Shown piece by piece: positions 30,495 through 38,740 of a stretch of DNA of 39,313 nucleotides. The notes beneath the pieces are model-generated. The model saw only the letters and a program-made list of their open reading frames with translations, ran no database searches and had not been told where the DNA came from. Numbering within the stretch: the stretch's first letter is position 1; every line of letters starts with the position of its first letter. This stretch comes from Bacteroidales bacterium (GTDB taxonomy: Bacteria; Bacteroidota; Bacteroidia; Bacteroidales; UBA12170), in NCBI GenBank assembly GCA_029938465.1, contig JAOZUW010000004.1, positions 1-39,313 of the forward strand, written 5' to 3'. Position numbers and translations under genes: made by a program.

Positions 30495-30901
30495 GGGGTT
30501 GACTGGATTTGACAGCAAGGAAGTGTAGTGGTAAGCATGCCGAGGGTGGCGAATTTGCCTCGTTAATACCAAGTCGCAACAGCTATGTAAATGGCGATAA
30601 CAACAATTACGCTCTTGCTGCATAGACTTAGCTCAGCTAATCTATCTTAATCTACGAGACATAGTTTCGGGACAAGGCCTTCTCTCGGACGGACATGCTC
30701 TGTTCCAAGCCGAATATGGGGAGTCGTAAACTCAGAGATAGCTTTTGATTTTCTTCGCATCATTAGTGAAACAAAGAAGATAAGCTTTTGGATTGGGCGT
30801 TTTTTCCCGGCCATCTGCCGACAATTAATAAAAGACTAAGCATGTAGAAAGCCTTTGTGCTACTTGTTTGGACGAGGGTTCGAATCCCTCCAGCTCCACC
30901 A
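30495..30901 (+). ncRNA. ssrA: Transfer-messenger RNA (tmRNA)
   Basis: Rescues stalled ribosomes by trans-translation with SmpB. The 5' GGGGTTGACTGGATTTGACAG and 3' T-arm GAGGGTTCGAATCCCTC with CAGCTCCACCA pair into the tRNA-like domain: the acceptor GGGGTTG pairs with CAGCTCC. Total length is about 407 nt. The tag reading frame ends AAT TAC GCT CTT GCT GCA TAG (30605-30625). By comparison with the known Porphyromonas-type tag GENNYALAA, the resume codon is probably GGC at 30593, giving the tag GDNNNYALAA; a start a few codons earlier cannot be excluded. The encoded CCA is present. Confidence 0.96.
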
Positions 30902-30903
30902 AA

Positions 30904-30996
30904 TTAAGTACTTAGAGTAAGTTGAAGTATTTAGAGTAAATTAAAGTACTTAGAGTAAATTAAAGTGCTTGGGTAGATTAAAGTGCTTAGAGTTAT
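30904..30996 (+). repeat. Five 18-19-nt direct repeats after ssrA
   Basis: Consensus TAAAGTACTTAGAGTAAAT. The AAGT cores begin at about 30906, 30925, 30944, 30963 and 30981, giving a 19-nt period with the last step 18. The palindromic core AAGTACTT or its variants recurs in each unit. There are no unique spacers, so this is a tandem repeat and not a CRISPR. It starts within 3 nt of the ssrA 3' end. Confidence 0.8.
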
Positions 30997-31005
30997 GAAT
31001 TCATT

Positions 31006-31122
31006 ATGGATAATAAAGAGTTTGGTAAAAAACTAGAGTTACGGACTAGGCAATTCACATTGGCTATAATCCAGTTATCTTCACAGCTACCAAATTCTAT
31101 TGAAGCAAAAAACATGAAATAA
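31006..31122 (+). pseudogene. Truncated four-helix-bundle protein gene (23S rRNA IVS-protein family)
   Basis: A 38-codon frame, MDNKEFGKKLELRTRQFTLA followed by IIQLSSQLPNSIEAKNMK, then two stops in a row (TAATAA). This resembles the first helix of the four-helix-bundle family linked to 23S rRNA intervening sequences (KRTKEFAIRIIRLSSSLP-type). Full members are about 115-130 residues and continue with a QLIRSGTSVGANYREA-type second helix, which is absent here in every frame I checked. It is therefore a remnant, or just possibly a mini-protein. It lies between direct repeats on the left and an inverted copy on the right. Confidence 0.6.
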
Positions 31123-31136
31123 TAAATTCATTTTAT

Positions 31137-31181
31137 AACTTTAAGTACTTCAAGTATTTTAATTACTTTAAGTACTTAAAT
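31137..31181 (+). repeat. Inverted copy of the 19-nt repeat before tRNA-Arg
   Basis: The reverse complement of 31161-31180 reads TTTAAGTACTTAAAGTAATT and matches the left-hand unit TTAAGTACTTAGAGTAAGTT with few differences. A second, more degenerate copy lies at 31138-31156. Part of the match comes from the palindromic core, but the flanking AGTAA also agrees. The right end is 3 nt from the tRNA. Confidence 0.6.
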
Positions 31182-31183
31182 AA

Positions 31184-31257
31184 GGCCGCATAGTTCAATT
31201 GGATAGAATATCAGATTTCGGCTCTGAGGGTTGAGGGTTCGAGTCCTTCTGCGGTCG
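31184..31257 (+). tRNA. tRNA-Arg (anticodon TCG)
   Basis: A 74-nt cloverleaf: acceptor GGCCGCA/TGCGGTC, D-stem GTTC/GAAT, anticodon stem TCAGA/TCTGA with loop TTTCGGC (anticodon TCG at 31218-31220, reading CGA), T-stem GAGGG/CCTTC with loop TTCGAGT, and discriminator G. No CCA is encoded, so it must be added by the CCA-adding enzyme. Confidence 0.95.
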
Positions 31258-31263
31258 CATAAA

Positions 31264-31309
31264 AAAAGTCAAGTTTAGAAAAATCGTTTATTTTCTATTC
31301 TTGACTTTT
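31264..31309. terminator. Hairpin between tRNA-Arg and tal, usable in both directions
   Basis: AAAAGTCAAG (31264-31273) pairs with CTTGACTTTT (31300-31309), with a second inner pairing TAGAAAA/TTTTCTA. T-rich sequence follows on both strands. It would end the tRNA transcript and the convergent tal transcript. Confidence 0.7.
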
Positions 31310-31352
31310 AGTTTTTATAACAAAGTTATTGGTGTTTTATTAGAATCCCAAT

Positions 31353-32309
31353 CTACATCTTGGCTTCAATAAAGGACTCCAATTTCACCAAGTCGGCACT
31401 AAATTTCCGAATACCTTCGGCTAGCTTTTCGGTAGCCATAGCATCTTCATTCATTTGCCAACGAAATGAAGCTTCGTCAGTATCAAGTTTAGTAATTTCC
31501 ATATTTCTAACATGATCAGGATTGAGCTTTTGTTCTAAGATTTCATCACTATTTTCTAATTCGGCTAATAAAGAAGGAGAAATAGTTAACAAATCACATC
31601 CGGCTAATTCCATTATTTCTTCTTTATTACGAAAACTCGCTCCCATTATTTCGGTGGTATGATTGAATTTTCTGTAATAATTAAAAATAGTTGTAACTGA
31701 AAGTACGCCTGGATCTTCTGATGCTTCAAAATGATCAACTCCTTGATCTTTTTTATGCCAATCGAGAATACGTCCTACAAATGGAGAAATAAGCTGAACG
31801 CCTGATTCTGCACATGTTACTGCTTGTATTTTGCTAAAGAGCAGTGTTAAATTGGTTCTAATGCCTTCTTGTTCAATTATTTTTGCAGCATGAATGCCTT
31901 CCCAAGTGGCTGCAATTTTTATTAAGATTCTGCCTTTTTCAATACCGGCATGTTTGTATAAACCTATAAGCTTGCGTGCTTTTTCAATGGTTTTCTCCAT
32001 ATCAAAAGATAAGCGTGCATCTACTTCGGTACTGACTCTGCCGGGTACTATCTTCAATATCTCTAATCCAAATTTAACAGCCAAAACATCCAAAGCATGT
32101 TCTAATTGAATATGCCGATGGATGCTATATTCTTTCGCTTCTTGTAAAGCCTCATCAATCAAATGAGCATATTTCTCTTCTTGAGCTGCAGCATATATAA
32201 GCGATGGGTTTGTGGTAGCATCCAAGGGTTTAAATTGTTGAATAGATTGAAAATCACCAGTATCGGCTACTACTTTTGTGAATTGTTTTAGTTGTTCTAG
32301 ACTGTTCAT
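31353..32309 (-). CDS. tal: Transaldolase
   Basis: Pentose phosphate enzyme that moves dihydroxyacetone units between sugar phosphates; 318 residues, the length of the E. coli TalB type. Seen: DATTNPSLI (30-38), [12 protein letters not shown] (92-103), and the Schiff-base lysine K131 in [12 protein letters not shown] (127-138), followed by [12 protein letters not shown]. It lies 58 nt after the DUF4268 gene on the same strand, with no clear promoter between, so the two may be co-transcribed. Confidence 0.97.
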   Translation of the reverse strand: MNSLEQLKQFTKVVADTGDFQSIQQFKPLDATTNPSLIYAAAQEEKYAHLIDEALQEAKEYSIHRHIQLEHALDVLAVKFGLEILKIVPGRVSTEVDARLSFDMEKTIEKARKLIGLYKHAGIEKGRILIKIAATWEGIHAAKIIEQEGIRTNLTLLFSKIQAVTCAESGVQLISPFVGRILDWHKKDQGVDHFEASEDPGVLSVTTIFNYYRKFNHTTEIMGASFRNKEEIMELAGCDLLTISPSLLAELENSDEILEQKLNPDHVRNMEITKLDTDEASFRWQMNEDAMATEKLAEGIRKFSADLVKLESFIEAKM

Positions 32310-32367
32310 TCTACTTGGTTTTATATTGTTGTTTTATAATTGCGATGTTTTTGATATTTAGGTAAAT

Positions 32368-32823
32368 CTATTGTCGTATGATGTCTCTATATTCTTCTAG
32401 CCAATCTTCAAGTTGTATCATATTTTTGAAAAAGAAGGGATAAACTTTTTCCCAAGTATTTTTGTCAAAAATATTTACACCTTCCAAAGATAGGGCAATT
32501 CTTATGATATCTTTACCATTATCCAGTTCATACATATCATCCCATTCCATATTTAAATGATAATCATTGATAAGGATATTCTTTAATCCCAAAAGTTTAT
32601 TCCAATATTCGAGTCTTTTATCTATTGATTTACTTGTAATATCAATGCCTACACTAGCTTTGATTTTATTGATATCAAATTTTAAATCCAAAGCTTTAAT
32701 GCCTGTATTTTGCATCATCCATTTCTTAGGTTTCCCTAGTCTTTTACGCTTTGGAGCAGAATATTTCCTAAATTCCAACCAAAAACTTTCACGCAATTGC
32801 TTTGCTTCTTCTTTGCTATACAC
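32368..32823 (-). CDS. DUF4268-like protein, start codon replaced by an insertion
   Basis: A 151-residue soluble protein of unknown function resembling the DUF4268 family common in Bacteroidetes (start YSKEEAKQLRESFWLEF; WNKLLGLKNILINDYHLNMEWDD and GVNIFDKNTWEKVYPFFFKNMIQLEDWL later). The codon at 32823 is GTG, not ATG, and it is the last three bases of an inserted element. The native ATG followed by TAT lies at 33087-33082, on the far side of the element; read from there the frame hits TAA after seven codons. Expression now depends on the GTG and on a promoter inside or before the element, so the gene may be weakened or silent. The rest of the frame is intact, suggesting a recent event or continued use. 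Confidence 0.75.
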   Translation of the reverse strand: MYSKEEAKQLRESFWLEFRKYSAPKRKRLGKPKKWMMQNTGIKALDLKFDINKIKASVGIDITSKSIDKRLEYWNKLLGLKNILINDYHLNMEWDDMYELDNGKDIIRIALSLEGVNIFDKNTWEKVYPFFFKNMIQLEDWLEEYRDIIRQ

Positions 32824-33081
32824 CTGAGTTTGCTATTAAATAAAAATACAGAAAGCTAATAATGTGTGAGGTTTTAAAAATATATTTATGAGAAAAATGG
32901 AATGCTGTGAAAGTGTTAAAGATAAAAGATTTCTCCTTATTTGCTTTCCCTCCTGGCATTTTGATGTTTTCCATATACTTCCTCATATTTTCTCACATTA
33001 ATCCATTAGTGTTTTAAAAATCTGAGTCGTCAATGAAAAATATCAAAATGCTGTAAAATTATTTTATATCAAACTCAGGTG
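32821..33081. mobile_element. 261-bp MITE-like element inside the DUF4268 start
   Basis: Perfect 12-bp terminal inverted repeats, CACCTGAGTTTG (32821-32832) and CAAACTCAGGTG (33070-33081). ATA is duplicated at both junctions (32818-32820 and 33082-33084); the duplication could be read as ATAC if the element starts one base later. Deleting the element and one copy restores ATG TAT AGC AAA GAA on the minus strand, the expected start of the interrupted gene. Inside are an inverted repeat (32957-32971 with 33035-33050) and a 56-codon frame that looks non-coding. There is no transposase, so movement would need one supplied from elsewhere. Confidence 0.85.
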
Positions 33082-33133
33082 ATACATAATTGAAAAGCAA
33101 AAATAGTCAATTCTTTATTACCTGAATTCAGAA

Positions 33134-33733
33134 TTACAATTTTAATTTCAATTGTTCGGTCATATTAAAAGTTAGCCGATGATGTAAAGTAGTGCCGTGT
33201 ATTGCAATGGCTCTTTTATGAAATTTGGTAGGGTAACCTTTATTTTTATGCCAATCGTAATACGGAAAATCTTGATGGATCTTTTGCATAAACTCATCGC
33301 GATGCGTTTTAGCTAGAATTGAAGCTGCAGCAATGGACATATATTTGCCATCTCCTTTGATAATGCAGTGATGAGGTATGTTTTTATAGTCTTTGAATTT
33401 ATTCCCATCCACTAAGATGAGTTCTGGTTTTTTATGGAGCTGATCTAAAGCACGATGCATACTCAGGATACTGGCATTTAAAATATTTATTTGATCTATT
33501 TCTTTTGGCGAACAAGTGCCAATTGCCCAGTATAAGGCTTCTTTTTCAATAATAATTCGTAATTCGTTTCTTTGTTTCTCAGTAAGTTTTTTGGAATCAT
33601 TGAGAATGCTGTTCTTGAAATTTTTAGGCAAGATTACTGCTGCTGCAAAAACAGGTCCGGCTAAACATCCTCTGCCAGCTTCATCACAACCAGCTTCTAT
33701 GGTTTTTTTATTCGAATAATACTTTAGAAGCAT
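33134..33733 (-). CDS. rnhB: Ribonuclease HII
   Basis: Removes ribonucleotides and RNA from RNA-DNA hybrids; 199 residues. The catalytic acids are D17 and E18 (GCDEAGRG), D109 (LILVDG) and D128 ([18 protein letters not shown]), and the C-terminal [15 protein letters not shown] is present. The start overlaps the end of the upstream membrane-protein gene by 26 nt, which suggests coupled translation. Before the insertion downstream, the DUF4268 ATG lay 46 nt after its stop. Confidence 0.97.
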   Translation of the reverse strand: MLLKYYSNKKTIEAGCDEAGRGCLAGPVFAAAVILPKNFKNSILNDSKKLTEKQRNELRIIIEKEALYWAIGTCSPKEIDQINILNASILSMHRALDQLHKKPELILVDGNKFKDYKNIPHHCIIKGDGKYMSIAAASILAKTHRDEFMQKIHQDFPYYDWHKNKGYPTKFHKRAIAIHGTTLHHRLTFNMTEQLKLKL

Positions 33734-34712
33734 AGGCTAAATAGTATTTGTTGATGAGTAAGAGAATAATAAATGTAGTGAAAATGATGTCGATGAGTAT
33801 TCGGCGAGTTTTAACAATTCGTAGATAATAACCCAAGATTCCTGCCAGAGGGATTAAAAATAAATTTTTCGAAATACTGTCTGGAAAAAAAATAAGAGGG
33901 TATAAACTAAAAAACATCATCCAGATAGATAAACTTGTTTTTCTTCGGATATCGATAACTTTTGCAGTAGTTTCAGGTATTATTTTCGCCAGACTAACAA
34001 ATAAAAAGAATCCTAGAATACTAAAAATAATGCTATAAAAAATACTGTTAAACTGTGGTATTTGATAAAAGGTATGATAAGCTGAATCCCATTCAGAAGA
34101 TATTAATTCAAGTTTATCGAACCAAAATAGCCAAGTGAATAGAAACAAATAGGGGATAATAAGTCCCACAATGCTCATAGGAAGGTATCGCCAGTTGTAA
34201 TTTTGAAAGATAAAGAAGCTAAACCAGATAATTGGAAAAATAAGGAGGTTAGAATAGCTAATAAAACTGGCCAATGAGAGAATAAAAGAAGCGGTAAATA
34301 TGCTATTGTCAACTTGGTCATCATCTCCACTTTTCAATATAAAATCAAAAGCAATAGCGAGTAAAAATAGATTAACAATACCTAAAAATTGATATTGAAA
34401 GGGATAAAAGAAATTAAATAATGCGATCAGAATTAAAGAAGATAAAAAATTGGAGTGGTGTGCCAGTTGATGTTTTGCAAAAATTTCTTTCACATAAAAT
34501 GCTAAGCCTAATAGTAATAAATGACTAATGACTTGATATAGCCAATTAATTTTAAGCCAAGAGTAAAAACAGATGAGGTTTAAAAACAAAGTGGTTTGAG
34601 GAATGTATTCTGTATTGTTTTGAAAGAAATGAGGTACTGCAAAAGCTATGGCAAAGATGATAATCCAGCTTATTTGAATAAAAAATGTTTTTTTAAATAG
34701 TTGTAAAATCAA
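33708..34712 (-). CDS. Multi-pass membrane protein, DUF6427-like
   Basis: 334 residues with about nine or ten hydrophobic segments spread along the whole length, and no signal peptide or catalytic motif that I recognise. The N-terminal [20 protein letters not shown] and its place beside purD resemble the DUF6427 family of Bacteroidetes; the assignment is by resemblance only. Function unknown. It lies 58 nt after purD and overlaps rnhB by 26 nt. Confidence 0.65.
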   Translation of the reverse strand: MILQLFKKTFFIQISWIIIFAIAFAVPHFFQNNTEYIPQTTLFLNLICFYSWLKINWLYQVISHLLLLGLAFYVKEIFAKHQLAHHSNFLSSLILIALFNFFYPFQYQFLGIVNLFLLAIAFDFILKSGDDDQVDNSIFTASFILSLASFISYSNLLIFPIIWFSFFIFQNYNWRYLPMSIVGLIIPYLFLFTWLFWFDKLELISSEWDSAYHTFYQIPQFNSIFYSIIFSILGFFLFVSLAKIIPETTAKVIDIRRKTSLSIWMMFFSLYPLIFFPDSISKNLFLIPLAGILGYYLRIVKTRRILIDIIFTTFIILLLINKYYLAYASKVLFE

Positions 34713-34770
34713 AGCCTAAATTTTAAATCTTAAAAACAACTGAAATGCTCATTCAATAAAACTAATAAGA

Positions 34771-36045
34771 TTAAATATCAAAACCTAAATCAGTTCTATA
34801 ATATTTGCCGGTATAATTAATACTTTCCGCTAACTTATAAGAATGACTCAAGGCTTCTTGCATATCTTTACCGAAACTTGTTATAGCCAATACTCTACCA
34901 CCATTTGTTAGCGTTTTATCTTCTTGTTTTTTAGTGCCTGCATGAAAAACCAATTGATCTTGTGCTTTTTCTAATCCTGTGATTTCCATCCCCTTTTTAT
35001 AGGCTTCTGGATATCCTCCAGCTACCATCATTACAGAAGCTGCAACTCTGTTATCGGTTTCCACCGTATATTGATCAAGATTTCTTTCTACAACTCCTTG
35101 GAATAGATCCAATAAATCGGTTTTTAATCGGGGTAAAACACTCTCAGTTTCAGGATCGCCTAAACGCACATTATATTCTATAACATAAGGGTTGTTATTT
35201 ACATTTATCAAGCCAAAAAAGATAAATCCCTGATAATCGAGTTTGTCATTTTGTAAACCGTTAATGGTAGGTTCAATAACTCTGTCGATCACACGCTTCA
35301 TAAATTTATCGTCAGCAAAAGGTACGGGAGAAATAGAGCCCATACCTCCAGTGTTTAAACCAGTATCACCTTCGCCAATTCTTTTATAATCTTTGGCTTC
35401 GGGTAGTAAAACATACGATTTTCCATCTGTAAGAACAAAGACTGAAAGCTCTACGCCACTTAGGAATTCTTCGATAACAACTTGATTTCCTGCTTCTCCG
35501 AATTTATTTTCATTAATCATTTGAGTGTAAACAGTAGTGGCTTCTTCTAAATCATCAGTGATAACAACGCCTTTACCTCCGGCTAAACCATCTGCTTTTA
35601 ACACATAGGGCGACTTGATATCGTTTAGGAATTCTATTCCTGCTTTAAAATTTTCTTTGTTGAAAGTTTTGTAATTGGCTGTTGGAATATGATATTTGGT
35701 CATAAACTTTTTAGCAAAATCTTTGCTGCCTTCCAATTGTGCTGCTGCTTTTCTTGGACCAATGACTCCAATATGTTTTGTTTCCGCATCTGCTGCTAAT
35801 TGATCATGAATACCATCTACCAGAGGTGCTTCAGGACCAACCACTACCATATCAATTTGTTCTTCTAATAAAAACGTTTTAAGTAGGGAGTGATTATTGA
35901 AATCCAGCGTAATATTCTTGCCAATTTCATCTGTTCCTGCATTTCCGGGACAGATAAAAAGTTGGTTTAAGTTTTTGCTTTGCTTTAGTTTCCATGCCAA
36001 AGTGTGCTCACGGCCACCAGAGCCTATAATTAGAACATTCATCAT
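34771..36045 (-). CDS. purD: Phosphoribosylamine-glycine ligase
   Basis: Second step of purine synthesis: joins glycine to phosphoribosylamine with ATP. 424 residues, ATP-grasp fold. N-terminal NVLIIGSGGREHTLAWKL, ATP-binding LKADGLAGGKGVVI (about 149-162), conserved GLNTGGMGSISP and the metal/ATP site EYNVRLGDPETE. Two adjacent ATGs (36045 and 36042) are possible; most family members begin MNVL. It starts 1 nt after the stop of the upstream glycosyltransferase. Confidence 0.97.
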   Translation of the reverse strand: MMNVLIIGSGGREHTLAWKLKQSKNLNQLFICPGNAGTDEIGKNITLDFNNHSLLKTFLLEEQIDMVVVGPEAPLVDGIHDQLAADAETKHIGVIGPRKAAAQLEGSKDFAKKFMTKYHIPTANYKTFNKENFKAGIEFLNDIKSPYVLKADGLAGGKGVVITDDLEEATTVYTQMINENKFGEAGNQVVIEEFLSGVELSVFVLTDGKSYVLLPEAKDYKRIGEGDTGLNTGGMGSISPVPFADDKFMKRVIDRVIEPTINGLQNDKLDYQGFIFFGLINVNNNPYVIEYNVRLGDPETESVLPRLKTDLLDLFQGVVERNLDQYTVETDNRVAASVMMVAGGYPEAYKKGMEITGLEKAQDQLVFHAGTKKQEDKTLTNGGRVLAITSFGKDMQEALSHSYKLAESINYTGKYYRTDLGFDI

Positions 36046-36046
36046 C

Positions 36047-37174
36047 TTAATTATTTACTGTTTTTATAATCGATTTCCATAAATTATCGGCAGTCTTTTG
36101 CCAATGGAATTCATTTTTTCTTTTGTTGCCTTTTTCTATTAGTTCTTGTCGGAGTTCATCATCGACAGCTATTTTTGATAATGCCAATGCAATATCTTGG
36201 GGCGAAAATGGATCTACCAATAATGCTGCATCTCCAGCAACTTCGGGCATAGAAGTTACATTAGAGGTGATGACCGGGGTTTCGGTATAAAAAGCTTCTA
36301 CAATTGGTATTCCAAAACCTTCGAAATACGACACATAGGTTAAGGCAACAGCGGATGCTAAAGCTTTATGCAATTCTACATTGTTTAACCTTCCACTAAA
36401 ACTCACATCAGCTTTATAGTGCATATTTTCATAGGTATGGAATATGCCATTTGTTTTATGCATTTTTTCACCAACAATTAGCAATTGAATTCCTTTTTTA
36501 TCTGTTTCTTTAAATAAATCAAATGCTTTTAAAAGGTTTACCAAGTTTTTTCTAGGGTTTAAAGCTCCAATAAAAACAAAATAGGGTTTGCCTCCAGTAT
36601 GCTTTTCAATTATTAATTTCTTTATAGCTGGTGATAGCGGAATATATTTTTCGTTAGCACCGTTGTATACAATGTCTATTTTTTCTGAATCGATACCATA
36701 TTGTTTTATAATATCTTGTTTCGAAAACTCAGAAACAGTAGCTAAGCGCGAGGCTCTTTTAGCGAATTTCGGAAAATATTTTTTGTAGTAATATCTTTCG
36801 CTTAATGGCAGATCTTGAGAAAAATGCTCAAAGTTTAAATCGTGAAAAACCGCAAGAGTTTTTGTTTTGGTATTTAATGGAATATAACCATCTGGAGAAA
36901 GAAACAGATCGGGTTTGTGCTCTTCTAATACTTTTGGAATGCTACGGTTAAACCAAATATAGTATAAGAAAGGATGACGAGCTTGAGGGCCAATAACTAT
37001 TGGTGTTATATTATCACCAAAAATAAAGTCATCACAATAGGGGCGATCAAAGATGAAAATAAATTCATGCTCCTTATGCTGCTGGGTTATTCTTTTAAGA
37101 CTCTCAAATGTAAACCATCCAATGCCTTCCAGTTTGTCTTTGAGTAGTAATCTTGTATTAACGGCTATTTTCAC
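36047..37174 (-). CDS. GT4-family glycosyltransferase
   Basis: Retaining GT-B glycosyltransferase, 375 residues. The N-terminal domain has MKIAVNTRLLLKDKLEGIGWFTFE and the conserved AVFHDLNFEHF (108-118) with ATVSEFSKQDI (145-155). The C-terminal domain has FIGALNPRKNLVNLLKAF (201-218), the E-x7-E pair E285/E293 in YFEGFGIPIVEAF, and TSMPEVAGDAALLVDP (307-322). It resembles mannosyltransferase-type enzymes of polysaccharide pathways, but the sugar is unknown. It faces the flippase gene across a shared promoter region, which supports a role in surface-glycan assembly. The first gene of the run leading to purD and rnhB. Confidence 0.92.
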   Translation of the reverse strand: MKIAVNTRLLLKDKLEGIGWFTFESLKRITQQHKEHEFIFIFDRPYCDDFIFGDNITPIVIGPQARHPFLYYIWFNRSIPKVLEEHKPDLFLSPDGYIPLNTKTKTLAVFHDLNFEHFSQDLPLSERYYYKKYFPKFAKRASRLATVSEFSKQDIIKQYGIDSEKIDIVYNGANEKYIPLSPAIKKLIIEKHTGGKPYFVFIGALNPRKNLVNLLKAFDLFKETDKKGIQLLIVGEKMHKTNGIFHTYENMHYKADVSFSGRLNNVELHKALASAVALTYVSYFEGFGIPIVEAFYTETPVITSNVTSMPEVAGDAALLVDPFSPQDIALALSKIAVDDELRQELIEKGNKRKNEFHWQKTADNLWKSIIKTVNN

Positions 37175-37220
37175 CTTTGTTGTTTTGTTTCGAAAATATA
37201 GTTTATGATAGAAATATCAT

Positions 37221-37228
37221 TAAATTTG
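37221..37228 (+). promoter_or_regulatory. -7 element of the flippase promoter
   Basis: TAAATTTG on the plus strand matches TAnnTTTG, 55 nt before the flippase ATG. It lies 3 nt from the opposing element at 37232-37239. No clear -33 element is seen. Confidence 0.5.
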
Positions 37229-37231
37229 CCG

Positions 37232-37239
37232 CAAAGATA
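37232..37239 (-). promoter_or_regulatory. -7 element of the glycosyltransferase-purD promoter
   Basis: TATCTTTG on the minus strand matches TAnnTTTG, with a TTTT at 37261-37258 in the -33 position (18-nt spacer). It lies 57 nt before the glycosyltransferase ATG and would drive the run towards purD and rnhB. Confidence 0.55.
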
Positions 37240-37283
37240 CAAGATTGACCATTATTTAAAACAGCTAAGCCTAATTTATTTTT

Positions 37284-38738
37284 ATGCATAAGAAATTTAT
37301 TACAAATTTAGGTTTATTACTGCTTCTGAATTTGCTGATAAAGCCGTTTTGGGTTTTTGGTATCGATCGTACGGTGCAAAATGTGGTTGGGGCTCAGGAA
37401 TTCGGGTTTTATTATGCTGTATTGAATTTCAGCTTTCTATTCAATATTTTACTTGATCTGGGAATAACTAATTTTAATAACCGAAATATTGCACAAAACT
37501 CCCAGTTATTGGCTAAGCATTTTTCAGGTATTGTTAGTCTAAAGCTTCTTTTAGGAGTAGTTTATTTTATAGTAACGGTTGGTGTTAGCTGGTTGTGGGG
37601 TTATCGTGATCATCAACTACAATTGCTAATTTTAGTAGGATTTAATCAGTTTTTACTATCTTTTTTCCTTTATCTACGATCTAATATATCGGGCATGTTG
37701 ATGTTTCGTACCGAAAGCATTATGTCGGTGCTTGACCGAAGTTTAATGATCATAATCATGTCAGTTTTGTTATGGGGTGGAATAAGCAATAAACCCTTTA
37801 AGATTGAATGGTTTATATATGCTCAAACGGCTGCTTACATAATAGCTGTATCCGTAGCTTATTTAGTAGTTGTACTAAAAAGTAAATCCTTAAAAATATA
37901 TTGGAACCCTATTTTCTTTATTATGATATTGCGAAAAAGTATGCCTTTTGCTTTGCTTACTTTATTAATGATATTCTACATACGTATTGATTCGGTAATG
38001 ATTGAAAAATTACTTCCAGATGTATTGGGTGATGTTCAGGTGGGTATTTATGCTCATGCATATAGAATATTGGAAGCCACTAACCAAATAGCCTTTTTAT
38101 TTGCTATTTTTCTATTGCCTTTGTTCTCTCATCTTATTAAGGAAAAACAAAATTTAAGTGAGATAATTAGTATTTCTTTTTCATTATTGTTTGTGGGAAC
38201 TTTTATCCTGGCTATTGCATCCTATTTCTATAGTTATCAAATTATGGATTTATTATATGATGATTATTTGCAGAAATCTGCCGAAGTATATTCTGTTCTT
38301 ATCTTTGGAGTTATTGCTATGGGAACTTCTTATGTTTTCGGGACCTTGCTAACGGCTAATGGAAACCTAAAAGAATTAAATATTATTGCTGCTATTAGCG
38401 TTGCTATAAGCCTGTCTCTTAATTTGTTATTAATTCCTGAAATGCATGCTACTGGAGCTGCTATTGCAAATTTGAGCGCTCTTTCATTTAGTACTATAGC
38501 ACAATTATGGGTGGTAAAAAAGGTGTTTAAATTTCATCCGGATATTGCCTTTTTTAGATCTTTTTTTGGTTTTGTGATATTAAGTATTGGATTTGCTTAT
38601 ATAAGTAAGATGTTTTTTGAAAATAATTGGCTGTTGGGTATTGGATTATTTGTTATAAGTAGTTTTGTGGCAGCACTTATTCTGCGTTTACTTAATATTA
38701 AAACTTTTATTGGTTTTGTTAAAGAAACTGAATTGTAA
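37284..38738 (+). CDS. Wzx-like oligosaccharide flippase
   Basis: Polysaccharide-export membrane protein of the MOP superfamily, 484 residues, with roughly 12-14 hydrophobic helices. N-terminal TNLGLLLLLNLLIKPFWVFG (8-27) and GFYYAVLNFSFLFNILLDLGITNFNNRNIAQ (about 41-71) are typical of Bacteroidetes members of this family. It probably flips lipid-linked sugar repeat units across the inner membrane. It lies divergent from one glycosyltransferase and convergent with a methyltransferase, consistent with a small glycan locus that continues beyond the right edge. Confidence 0.88.
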   Translation: MHKKFITNLGLLLLLNLLIKPFWVFGIDRTVQNVVGAQEFGFYYAVLNFSFLFNILLDLGITNFNNRNIAQNSQLLAKHFSGIVSLKLLLGVVYFIVTVGVSWLWGYRDHQLQLLILVGFNQFLLSFFLYLRSNISGMLMFRTESIMSVLDRSLMIIIMSVLLWGGISNKPFKIEWFIYAQTAAYIIAVSVAYLVVVLKSKSLKIYWNPIFFIMILRKSMPFALLTLLMIFYIRIDSVMIEKLLPDVLGDVQVGIYAHAYRILEATNQIAFLFAIFLLPLFSHLIKEKQNLSEIISISFSLLFVGTFILAIASYFYSYQIMDLLYDDYLQKSAEVYSVLIFGVIAMGTSYVFGTLLTANGNLKELNIIAAISVAISLSLNLLLIPEMHATGAAIANLSALSFSTIAQLWVVKKVFKFHPDIAFFRSFFGFVILSIGFAYISKMFFENNWLLGIGLFVISSFVAALILRLLNIKTFIGFVKETEL

Positions 38739-38740
38739 TT

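Noticed and set aside
30254-30538. Minus-strand frame across the helicase end and ssrA
   Set aside because: It overlaps a clear helicase C-terminus and the tmRNA 5' end and has no recognisable protein features.
30576-30590. tmRNA resume codon GCA after AAGTC, by analogy with E. coli
   Set aside because: That frame reads GCA ACA GCT ATG TAA and stops; only the frame through GGC at 30593 reaches the YALAA end.
30904-30996. Possible CRISPR array after ssrA
   Set aside because: The repeats are continuous 18-19-nt units with no unique spacers, and no cas gene is nearby.
30495-31260. Integrated island using tmRNA or tRNA-Arg as attachment site
   Set aside because: No integrase gene and no duplicated tmRNA or tRNA 3' end is present; the only shared sequence is the common T-loop.
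32821-32987. 56-codon frame on the minus strand inside the 261-bp element (MRKYMENIKM...)
   Set aside because: It has no recognisable domain or promoter and ends inside the DUF4268 start in another frame; I treat it as chance unless copies elsewhere conserve it.
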